Origin: Pullichristensenella sp002068815
GTDB lineage: Bacteria; Bacillota; Clostridia; Christensenellales; Aristaeellaceae
Assembly: GCA_040772885.1 (NCBI GenBank)
Contig: JAXGXF010000004.1
Location: 1-64,000 of the forward strand
DNA length: 64,000 bases
Direction of reading: 5' to 3'
Shown here: piece after piece, positions 39,201 through 51,200 of the stretch
How the letters are laid out: each line of letters opens with the position of its first letter
Position numbering within the stretch: position 1 is the first letter of the stretch
Program-made: the position numbers and the translations under genes
The notes under the pieces: model-generated
The model's input: only the letters and a program-made list of their open reading frames with translations
Databases searched by the model: none
What the model was told of the DNA's origin: nothing

Positions 39201-42200
39201 GTGGAGGTCAAGGGGTCGGTCCTCAAGGCTGACCTGTCGATCGACATACTCGCGACCTCGAAGGCCTACATGTACGCCCACACGAAGGCGGACGGCGGCG
39301 GCACCTTCACCGGCACGCAGCTGCTCGCGAAGAACGTGCTGACCAGGAGCACGTCCGTCACCATCGAGCAGAGCTCGCGCATCGAGGCCGACAGGGGGAT
39401 CATCGCCATCAAGGCGGTCTCCGGCACGGAGGACTCGATCACCACGAAGGCGGAGATCTCCTCGGGCGGCGTCGTCAACTTCAGCAACGCGAAGGCCGAG
39501 ACGAACGTCGACTTGACGACGGCGGTGTACATCAAGAGCGGCGTGAAGATCGTCGACACGTTCAACACGATCCTCATCTCGGCCGACGGCTCGATGAACA
39601 ACCTGTACAGCAAGGTGTCCGTCGACGCCTCGGGCCTGGGCACGGCGCCGCAGGCCTCTTCCGCCACGGTTGTGAAGATCGCGCCCAAGGTCGACATCCA
39701 GGGCATTTCCGGAAGCGCCGCGTCCATCACCGGGCGGGTCGTCGACATAAGGACCTTCACCAGCAAGCTCTACATCAAGGACGACACCTACGCCAAGGGC
39801 AAGTCGCTGGGCGCGAACGTCGACGCGAAGACCAACCTGACCGTGACGATCGAGCCCTATATCCGGGTCACCTACGCCGTCATCAAGGGCTACGACAAGA
39901 TCTCGCTCCGGTCGTCGTCCGCCCCCACCGGCGACGACATCAACGCGTACGCGCACGCGAAGATCGTCCTGGCCGCCGTCGGCTCGGGAACCGCCCGCGT
40001 CGATCTCAGCTATGCGAACAAGACGCGGACGATCGTCGAGGCCGGCGTCGAGATGTACGGCTACGACGTGTACATCGGGGCCATGCAGCCGACCGCTGTG
40101 GCGGATTTCGGGCGCGTGACCGAGGGCTTCATCGACAGGAACACCGCCGGCGATCAGACCCGCTCCTCGACCACGGAGTGCACCATCGATTCGAGCGCGA
40201 AGTTCTATCTGGGCGGCGCGGCGGGCGGCATCATCATCGACATCTCGAAGGTCGGCAGCACGACGGTCGTGCGCCAGATCGGGCTCCGGCAGGGCAGGCA
40301 GCACTGGACCGTCACCTCGCTCGAGATCAAGTTCGGCGCGCTCTCCAACAACGTGGCGGGCCGGCTGACCGCGACGACGAACAGCAAGGATTTCACCGTC
40401 TACGGCCAGGAGCAGGTCTCCTCGGTGACGATCGTCAACAACACCGACCTCGACGTGGTGCTCGGCGCGATCACGCTCGACAACTCGGGCTACGTGCGCC
40501 CGGTCGTGACGCTCAACCGGGGCGTCACCTACACCAAGTCGATCCTCACGACCTCCGGCGGCTCGCCGAAGGTGCTCGTCGAGAGCCATGGCAGCGGGGA
40601 TGTGAAGCTCACCGGGCTGATCGCGAACGCCGCCGGCTCCGTGCGCTTCGTCTGGACGGGCGAGGGCAGCGGGGCGCTCACGTGCTCAGGCGCCTTGAGC
40701 ACCGCGGGCGGCCTCACGGACATCGCGCCGGTCTGGGCGCACGAGCTCGAGGTGTCGAACGCCGCGAGCGTCGGGAGCTCCGACCAGCCGTTCCTCGCGT
40801 TCCTGTTCGCAACGACCGCGAATCCCACGGTGGACCTGACCGCGGACGGCGACATATACGTAACGCTTACGCCGGTGGAGCTCAAGACCGTCACCGGCAT
40901 GCCCGCGACCTACGACACGAGCAAGATCGGCGCGGTGCTCATGCTCAACAAGGCGATCGCCGGCGGCGTGAACGAGATCGAGTTCGGCGAGGCGATCCGG
41001 CTCTACCAGATCGCCGGAAGCTCGGTCATCTCGATCTGCCCGCCGGGGACGCTTCAGTACATGACCGACGTGCTCGTCAACCTGACGCAGAACGTGGTGC
41101 TCTCGAACCTGGGCGCGCTCAGCCGGTACATGATCGGCAGCGACCCGTTCACGGGCCTGAGCGTCTACCAACTGCCCAACGGGACCGTGTTCTATACCGC
41201 CGAGGACGGCAGCGTGCTGCGCGTCGTCGAGAACGGCTTGGACATCCCCGTGGGCGACTTCCAGTTCACGGTGACCGACGGAACCGTCACGAAGGTGCGG
41301 CTGGCGGCGGGCGTCAGCGTCGACGTGACCACCGGAAAGCTGATCATCGAGAGCGGCTACACATTCACCGCGCTTCTGGAGGCGATCAGCGGGGCGTGGA
41401 TCATGAACAACCGCGGCAAGGGGGTCAACCAGTTCACGTTCGTGTACGGCTACGGGGACGACGGCGCCGCGCTCGAATCCACGCTGGCGCTCTGGAAGAC
41501 GGTCGGGACCCTCGAACACTACTTCCTGACCTCCGACAAGCCGAGCGTCTCGAAGATCAGCACCCCCGGCCAGATCACCTACATGCTCACCTACGACACC
41601 GATAGCCGTGTGCTCAGCGCCTGGCAGATCGTGCAGGACAGCCAGGAGATCGTGGAACAGGACCCCAGAAACGACCTGTACGTAATACCGTTCTTCGGGA
41701 TCGATGGCCTGTACCTGGTGTACGACCCTGACGAGGACACGATCGAGTACGGCATTAAGGCGGGCGAGACGATGCTGACGAAACCGCTCGCGTACGAGAC
41801 GTACAATGGCGTCTACATACTGCCCAAGGGCATGGTGGTCGAGTATTTATCCACAACGGGCGTGCTCGACAGGGATTACTTCTTCACGCTGGAAGAGCTG
41901 GAGAACCCCGCCCACCGCGCGAAGCTCTCCTGCGCCATAGCCAGGCCGGCCTCGCTGACGGTGGGGAAGGCGCCGGGCAAGAGCTATTACCACGTGGGCT
42001 TCGACAGCGAGAGCGGCTACAACATCGAGTTCACCGGGCCGATCTCGGGCGCGACGCTCAGGGAGGTCACGCTGCCCACGAACAACCTGAAGAACGGCCA
42101 GGGATACAGGGTCACCCCCGGGCTGTACGTGCACAAGGACGGCACCGTCGTGACGTTCCGCACCACGCGCGTATCGAACGAGAGCGCGCTGAACTACGGC

Positions 42201-45200
42201 CAGTACATCGTCTTCACGCGCACGAACGGAAAGGCCGTATTCACCGCGGCGTGCGGCATCGTCAGCGGCAAGGTCACCTACACCTCCGATTGGGTCGTTC
42301 TGGCGGGCCTGAACAACGCCTCGGGCACCTCGTCGTTCGCGCCCAAGGTCACGATCAATGCGACCGACTCGGGCAGCGGGAGCGCGCAGCGGGTGATGCT
42401 CGAGAACCTGACCGGCGAGGAGGAGGGCGGCATCTCGGTCGACGCCCAGGGCCGCTATTACCGCAAGGTCAGCGGCGCGTGGGTGGAGATCACCGGCGTG
42501 ACCACCTCGACGGAGAGCGGCAAGAGCTGCGTGATCGACGAGCTCACCGGCGCGACCGGGAAATGCGACATCACGACCGTGACGGTCGGAACCTACCTGA
42601 CGATCGTGACGACCGCGCTCGCGGACGGCAGCGGCATCGTGGACATCGTGTTCACGCTCGCGGACGGGACGAAGGTCTACATGAACGGCAAGGTCACCGT
42701 GCCCGACAGCGCGATCGGCAACCAGCACGCCGAGGAAGTCGAGCAGACGACCTACCGGATCGGCACCGTCGCCGGAGCCGACGTGCGCATCGCGATGCCG
42801 GACCCGAAGGGGACGATCCAGGACGGCAGGCCCAGCGCCGACGCGAACACCATCACGGCGACGAACAACCTGGAGCTCGTCGCGCACTCGAGCCGCTCGA
42901 TCGGCACGGACGGCGGTCCGCTGTCCGTCGACGTGGGCGGCAAGATACTGCTCAAGGACTACGAGGACGAGGCCCTCCGGACGATCATCACCGACACGTA
43001 CCTCGAGGTGCTGGAAGGCGACATCACCTTCGACGCGGACATACTCATCCAGGGTGCCAAGCTCACGGTCGTCGCGAAGGCGGGCAGCGTGATCTTCCAG
43101 GGCATCGAGGTGGAGGGCCTGTCCGAATCGGACAAGGCGGAGCTTACAATCACGGCGTCGGGCAACATCACAGGCAAGGTGCTCTCCGTCACGCTGGGCG
43201 GCATCGACCTGTCCGCCGGCGGCGACATCCGCGTGAAGCGCGACGGCATAGGCCTGCCGAAGCCTTCCCTGACCGGCGAGGACGGCTCCGTCGTCAAGGT
43301 CACGGCCGGCGGAAGCGCCACGCTCGGCGACACGGAGCTCGACGATTGCCCGCTGACCGTCAAGGCGACCGCGGGCGGCATAGAGATCGGCAAATTGACC
43401 GCGGACAACGGGTCGAATATCTCGCTGACCGCGGGCGGAGCCATTTCGACGGCGAAGGTCTCGCTCACGAAGAGCACGCTGACCGCGACCACGAGCGGCG
43501 GCCCCATAACGCTCGGCAATGTGACCGCCGCCGAGGGGTCGGACATCATGCTCGACGCGTCGGAGGGCATCACGGCGGGGGACATAGATCTCGACGACAG
43601 CCCGCTCAGGGCCGCCGCGCACTCGAGCAGCTCCGCCATCGCGCTGGGCGATGTGACCGCCGAAAACGAATCGGACGTCATGCTCGAGGCGAGCGCCATC
43701 GGCGCGGGCGACATGCTGCTCAGCGAGAGCAAACTCACCGCGAAGGCGATGGGCGGCGGCGCGACGTTCGGCTCCGTGACGGCGTCGACGCACTCGGACA
43801 TCCTGATCGAGGCGAAGGGCAGCATCGCGATGGGCGACATATCGCTCACCGGGAACCCGCTCACCGCCAAATCCCAGGACGGCGGCGTCGCGGCCGGCAA
43901 GCTGACCGCCACCGGCGAATCGCCGGTCCTGCTCGAGGCGAACGGCGAAGTCGCGGCGGGCGGCAGCGTCACGGCGGGCGACATCTCGCTCGACGGGAGC
44001 ACGCTCACCGTCGGCTGCAAATACGGCAGCATCACGCTGGGCGCCGTGAAGTCGGGCAAGGACGTCACGCTCTCCGCGGGCGGCGGCATCGAGGCGGGCG
44101 ACATAACGCTCACCGGAGGCATCTTCGGCGCCACCGTGGGCACCGGCAGCATCAAGCTCGGCGCCGTGAAGTCGGACAGGGACGTCACGCTCTCCGCGGG
44201 CGGCGGCATCGAGACGGGCGACATAACGCTCACCGGAGGCGTCTTCAGCGCCACCGCGGGCACCGGCGGGATCAAGCTCGGCGCCGTGAAGTCGGACAAG
44301 GACGTCACGCTCTCCGCGGGCGGCGGCATCGAGACGGGCGACGTGGAGATGGACGGCAGCAAGTTCACCGCCACCGCCTCCGGCGGAAACATCAAGCTCG
44401 GCGCCGTGAAGTCGAACAAGGACGTCACGCTCTCCGCGGGCGGCGGCATCGAGGCGGGCGACATAACGCTCACCGGAAGCATCTTCCGCGCCACCGCGGG
44501 CGCTTCCGGCAGCATCAAGCTCGGCGCCGTGAAGTCGGATGAGGACGTCGTCCTTTCCGCGGGCGGCGGCATCGAGGCGGGCAACGTGGAGGCGGACGGC
44601 AGCAAGTTCACCGCCACCGCCTCCGGCGGAAACGTCAAGCTCGGCACCGCGAAGGGCATCAACAAATCGGAAATTGTGCTGACCGCGAGCAACGGCGTCG
44701 AGACGGGCGCGGTGACGCTCGTGGGCGCAAGCACGCTCAACGCCATCGGCACGAACGGAACCGTGAAGCTCGGCGACGTGTCCGCGACCGGCGGAAGCGT
44801 CACGCTCAACGCGAAGGGCGCCATCCAGGTGGGCGGCGCGTCGGTCAGTGCGAACACATTCACCGCCAAGTCCCAGTCCGGCAGCGTCGCGCTCGGCGCG
44901 CTGACCGCCCTCGACAAATCGACCGTCAAGCTCGAGACCCTCGCCGTCAACATGGGCATATCGCTGAACACGGTGATCGCCAAGGGCGAATCGAGGGTTG
45001 AGCTCTCCTCGGGCGCCGGCATCACGGCGAAGGATATCGACCTCGAAAAGAGCGTGCTCATCGCCAACGCGAACGGCGGCATCGTGCTCGACGGGCTGAC
45101 CGCGAAGATCGCGGGGTCGGATGTCCAGCTCACCGCGGCCGGCCCCGTCACGGCGAAGGATGTGCTGCTGGACGCGTGCCCGCTCCGGATCACCTCCACC

Positions 45201-48200
45201 GCCGGCAGCATAACGCTCGGCAATGTGACCGCGAAGAAGGTTTTGTCGCTGGTCGAGCTCAAGGCATTCACCATCATCATCGCGAAGATCGTCGACCTGG
45301 AGTCGGGCCCGTTTACGGCCATCGCGCAGGGCAACCGCATAGAGCTCGGCAACGTGACCGCGAGGGGTGCGCAGGTCACGCTCACCGCAGCCGCCGGCAC
45401 CGTCAAGGCGGGCGACGTGGTGCTCACTCCGGGCAGGCTCACGATCACGGCCGGCGTCGTCCTCCAGCTGGGCAAGCTGACCGCGACCGGGAGCGTCGCC
45501 AACCCCGCGGTCGTCTCGCTCACCGCGGCCGGCATCACGGCGCTGGACGTGGATCTCACGGACTGCTCGCTCGACGCCACCGCGACCAACGACATCATCG
45601 GGTTCGGAAACGTGACCGCCAGGAGCAAGTCGGACGTCACGCTGACCGCGAACGCCGCCGCGGGAAAGATCACGCTGGGCAACCTGACGGTGCTCGGCCC
45701 CAAGGCCACCCTTGCGACCACCGGAGAAATCGTGGTGAAGGACGTGGTGCTCGGCCACGGCCTACTCCAGGCGACGGCCGGCGCGGACATCACGCTGGGC
45801 GCCGTGAGCGCCGCGGACGTCTCGAGCGCCGTGCTCGACGCGATCGGCAACATACTTATGAAGGGCGTGGGCCTCGCCCAGAGCAGCCTCGACGCCACGG
45901 CGGGCGGCGGTATCGAGACCGACGAGCTCATGGCCGGCGCGAGCACGCTGAACATCACCGCGAAGACCGGGAACATCCTGGTGGAGTCCATCGGCGCGGG
46001 CAACGGCGCGGTCGTCAAGCTCATCGCGGGCGTCACACCCGGCCTGGGCGGCAATATCGTCGCGGGCGGCGACGTCTCGCTCAATGTGGGCACGCTGGTC
46101 GTCACCGCGAACAACGGAAGCATCGCGCTGGGCCCCGTGACCGGCATCGGCAAGTCCTCGGTCACGCTCACCGCGGGCACGCATATCGCGGCAGGCGGCG
46201 CGACGCTTGACGACAGCGGATTCGGCGCCACGGCCGCCAGCATCGCGCTGGGCGCCGTGAAGGCGAGCAAGGGCTCGACCGCCGCCCTCGCCGCGACCGG
46301 CTATATCGCGGTGACCGGCAGCGTCACGGTCGAGGAATTGAGCACGTTCAGCGCCACCGCGGGCACCGGAAGCATTTCGCTGGGGGCCGTGAGCGTGAGC
46401 AAGGGATCGGGCGCCACGCTCAACGCCGGCGGCGATATCCTGGTGAGCGGAAGCGTTTCGCTCTCCGAAGTGGGCACGCTGAACGCCACCGCGGCCAACG
46501 GAAACATTGCGATGGGGGCCGTGAATGCGGTGCACGCCTCGACCCTCACGCTCAAGGCGCTGGTCGCCGGCGCGAGCATCACGCTGGCGTCCGTGACGGC
46601 GAACAGCTTCTCCACCGTCACGCTCGAGGCCCTGGGAGCGAACGGGAGCATCTCGCTGGGCAATGTGACGGCGGGCGGCGTCGTCACGCTCAAGGCCGGC
46701 GGCAATATCGGGACGGAAGCCGTCACGCTCAACGGAGGCACGCTGGGCGCCACCGCGACCGCCGGAAACATAACGCTCGGAATCCCGACGGTAAGCGTCA
46801 TCTCGCTCGACGCGGGTACACTGAACGCCACCGCGACCGCCGGAAACATCGCGCTCGTCGCCGTGTCCGGCATCGCCAAGTCGAAGGTCACACTCATCGC
46901 GGGAGGCAAAGTCACGGGGGGCGACGTGACGATCAATGACAGCAGCTTCAGCGCGACGACCACCGGCGGCATAACGCTGGGGATCGTGGATGCGCGCAAC
47001 GGCGCGGTCGTCGCGCTTACCGCGGGCAACAACAATATCGTGGTGAACGGCAGCGTCACGCTTGCGGCGAGCACGCTGACCGGTACCGTGGCCAACGGAA
47101 GCATTCTGATGGGCGCCGTGACCGCGACCGCCCTCTCGACCATCACGCTCGACGCGCCGTTCTCCAAGGCCGCCATCGCGCTGGGCAACGTGACGCTGAT
47201 CGGGTCTACCGCCACATTGACGTCGGGCGGCAGCATCAGAATGGAGATCGTCTCGCTTGATGCAAGCACGCTGACCGCCACCGCGACCACCGGGAGCATG
47301 GCGCTCACCACCGTGTCCGGCCTCGCCAAGTCGACGGCGAAGCTCACCGCGAGGACGAATATCACGGCGAGCGACCTGACGCTCAACGACAGCAGCTTCG
47401 GCGCGACGACCACCATCGGCGGCATAACGCTGGGCATCGTGGATGCGCGCGACGGCTCGGCGGTCACGCTCAAGGCGGGCACCGTTTCCGGCTCGGGCGG
47501 CGATATCCTGACGGGGAACGTGCTGCTCATCGCGAGCACGATTGACGCCACCGCGATCAACGGGAGCGTGACGCTGGGCACCTTGAACTCCAGCGGCAGC
47601 AACTCGAAGGTCACCCTCGGCGCGAAGACCGGTATCAAGGCGAACGACGTGACGCTCGACCAGACCCCTCTTACGGCGACGGCGGGCGGCGGCATAACGC
47701 TGGGGATCGTGGAGGCAAGCGGCGTTTCAATTGCTACGCTGAGTGCGGGCGGCAATATCCTGACGGGCAATGTCCTGCTTATCGCGAGCACGCTCGATGC
47801 CACCTCGACGAACGGAACCATAACGCTGGGGACGCTGACCGCGAACAGTGGATCGACCGTCATACTCAACGCCAATGCGGCCGCCGGGAATATTGCGCTG
47901 GACGATGTGTCGGCGAATAGTTCCAGCGCCACGCTCAAGGCCGGGAACGGCATCGGAATGGGCGATGTGCTGCTCATCGCAAGCACACTCGATGCCGCTG
48001 CGACCGCCGGAAGCCTGACGCTGGACCTCCTGACCGCAAACACCGGGTCGGGCGCCATACTCTACGCAGGCACCGACATCGGCATGGACGACGTGACGCT
48101 CGACGCGAGCACGCTCACGGCCAACGCGACCGCCGGAAACATCGCGCTGCTCACCGTGTCCGGCACTGCCAAGTCGAAGTTCACCCTAATCGCGGGTGGT

Positions 48201-51200
48201 GATATCGCGGCGGGCGACCTGACGCTCAACGACAGTAGCTTCAGCGCGACGACCACCATCGGCAACATAACGCTGAGCATCGTGGACGCGCGCAATGGTT
48301 CGGCGGTCACGCTCAAGGCGGGCACCGTTTCCGGCTCGGGTGGCGATATCCTGACGGGGAACGTGCTGCTCGTCGCGAGCAAGTTCGAGGCCAACGCGAC
48401 CGCGGGGAGCCTGACGCTTGGCCTTTTGACCGCAAACACGGGGTCGGGCGCCATGCTCTGCGCGGGCACCGACATCGGCGTGGGCGACGTGGCGCTCGAC
48501 GCGAGCACATTGACCACCACCGCGGGCGAAGGAAGCCTGACGCTTGGCCTCCTCACCCTGACCGACCACTCGAGCGCCTCGCTGACCGCGCTCGGCGACA
48601 TCGGGGTGAAGACCGTCGCGCTCGATCGGAGCACCTTGACCGCCATCGCGGGCGGCGACATCGCGGCAGACGACATCACGGCCTTGAGCTCGGCGCTGAC
48701 CTTCACCGCGGACGGCGACATCGCCTTCCCGAACCTGACGTCCGCCGCCGGCACAATCGCGATGACGGCCGGCGGCAGGGTCGCGTTCAACCGCGCCGAC
48801 CTCGGCGGAAGCGCCGTCAAGATCGCGACGTGGAACGACGACGACGCGTCGACGTCCGGCGACATCACATTCGACATCGCCGAGGGCATCGACACCGCGC
48901 TCGAGCTGCTTGCAAACGGCGGCGGCCTCTTCGGGATCGACGGCGCGAGCTACCTGTTCCTGCGCGGCGCGAGCTCGCTGAAGCTGTCGGCGCTCGGCGA
49001 CATCGGGCGCGCGGACCGCAGGCTGATCGTCGACATCCCCGCGGAGATCACGCTCAGGGTGGCCGCGGTCGACAACTACTACATCGACTCCGTCGAGCTC
49101 GTCGGCGAGACGAAGTTCGCGCGCACCCGGCCGGCGGTGAACATCGGCGGCGGGCGCGACGCGGGCGGCATGAACCGCGAGGGCGACTGGCTGAAGGACG
49201 GCGGGTCGGACGCGCTCTACCCCGCGCTGGATGCGCAGACGCCGGAGGAGCTGGCCGCATGGATCGCCGCGCGCAGCGCGAGGGACGCGTGGACGGGGCT
49301 GATCACGGAGCAGGCGCTCCGCGACATGATCCGGAGCGGCGCGATCGCGAAGAGCGCGCTGAAGTCGCTGCTCGTGACCACGGCCTTCCCGGAAAAGAAC
49401 TTCAACACGGCATACGGCAACAAGCAGTACGACGTGCTGGCCTCCATGCTCAAGGCGGTTCTCGGCGTCGCGCCGCCGGACCCGGCCGCGCCGCCGGCGA
49501 CCCCGGTCAAGTACGTCGCCGACCAGCAGGCGCTGGGCTGGCTCGCCGCCGCCATCGGAAAGGGCGCGGTCGCGGACCTCGGCACCGTCATCCACGACAG
49601 CATGAAGCAGGACGACCTCGAGGCGCTGCTCGAAAAGGCCTGGATGCTGGCGGATTACGCCGGCCGCCTCGCAGATAAACCGGAGGACCCGGCCGCGCGC
49701 GCGTTCTGCATGGAGATCGGCGAGTCGCTCGGCGAGGGCCACGTCCGGAACGCGGGGGACATCGCGATCGTGCAGATCGCGGGCGACCTGACCGCCGCGG
49801 ACATCCACTCGGCGCGCGGCGACGTGTCGCTGACCGCGGAACTGGGCAGCATACTCGGCGCCTCGTCCCCGGTCGCGAACGTGCGCGGCACGCACATCAC
49901 ACTCAACGCGCACGGCTCCATCGGAAGCGCCGCGCAACCGCTGACGACCGAGCAGCAGAACACCCGGACGGCGCTCGTCGGCAACATCGTCGAGCCGACG
50001 ACCGGCTCCGACGGCAAGTACGCATTCACGCTCGTCCGGCGTCCGGTGCTCGACGCGCTCGGCCAGCCGGTGCTCGACAAGCTCGGGCAGCCCCTGTACA
50101 CATGGAACATCGAGGTCGAGGTGGTCTACGACTGGCTGCGCGCGCCGCACACGGAGGAAGAGACGCGGCTCGACGCCGCGGCGGGCGGCGACCTGTTCAT
50201 CCGCGAATTGACCGGCGGCATGGGCATCGGAATCCTCTCGGCGGGCGGCGACGTCGGGCTTCACGCGCCGGGCAGCCTGCTGGACGTCCGCGGAAGCGAC
50301 GAGGCGGCGCTGAACCTCGCGGCCGGCGGCGACGCGAGCCTGACCTCCGAGACCGGCACGATCGGCCTGAAGGACGGCTATCTGGACATCGATGTCGGCG
50401 GGGTCGTGACGGCCGCCGCCGCGGGAGACATCAACCTCAACGACATGGCCGATCTCGCGCTCGTCGCGGACAGCACAAGCGGCCAGGTCAACGCCGACGC
50501 GGTCGGCAAGCTGACGCTCTCGAACACCGCCGGCAACCTCGTCATCGGGCCGATCCACGCGGGCGGCGACATCGAAATCACCGCGCAGGGAAGCATACTG
50601 CCGGGCGACAGGCTGGGCCGCGCCGAGCAGGTCAAGGGGCGCAGCATCGCGATGAGCGCGCTTGGCGGAACGATCGGCACGGCTGCGGCGCCGATGCTCG
50701 TCGACACCGACGCGGCGGACGGCGGCACGCTCTCAATCGACGCGGCCGGGACGGCGTACGTGCGCGAGCTGACCGGCGACGTGCTGCTCAAAGAGCTCAA
50801 ATCCGGCGCGAGCGCGACGCTGATCGTGCCCGGGAGCGTATTCGACGCGAACGAGCCCATCTGGGACGAGGTCGCGCAGAAGCTGCTCGAGACCAACCGC
50901 CTGTACGGAGCGTACAGGGAGAAGGCGACGATCGCGCAGGTGCTCCGGGCGTACGCCGACGAGTTCCTCGCGGTGCTGACCGCGGCGAGCGGCAAGGTGA
51001 CCGCGCTTCAGCAGGCGCTCGCGGACCTCGGGACCGGCATGGCCGCGCTGCAGGCCCAGATCGACGCCCTCGCCGGCGATCCCGAAAAGGCCGCCGAGCT
51101 CAAGCTGCTGACGGGCCAACTCGCGGGGCTAAAGAATCAGGCGACGGCGCTGACCGGCCGGCTGGACGCCGCGCTTGTCAGCCAGGCGTCGGCGCAGGCC

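Larger units (their letters stand above)
43000..48850 (+). other. Second repeat region of the giant protein (short beta-helix coils)
   Basis: Units of about 38-44 residues, each apparently two coils of ~20, repeat the pattern (I/V)xLG(A/N)V, then VxLxAGGxIxxGD(V/I)xL, then STLxATAxxG. Register and length are far more regular than in the first half, and nucleotide identity between some units is high, so this part has expanded recently. Confidence 0.65.

Noticed and set aside
34032..40589. A 2,185-codon open frame antisense to the giant gene (also 25164-30551 and 21327-25136)
   Set aside because: The sequence is Arg/Asp/Val-rich with no domain, signal or ribosome binding site. It arises from the GC-rich codon use of the giant gene.
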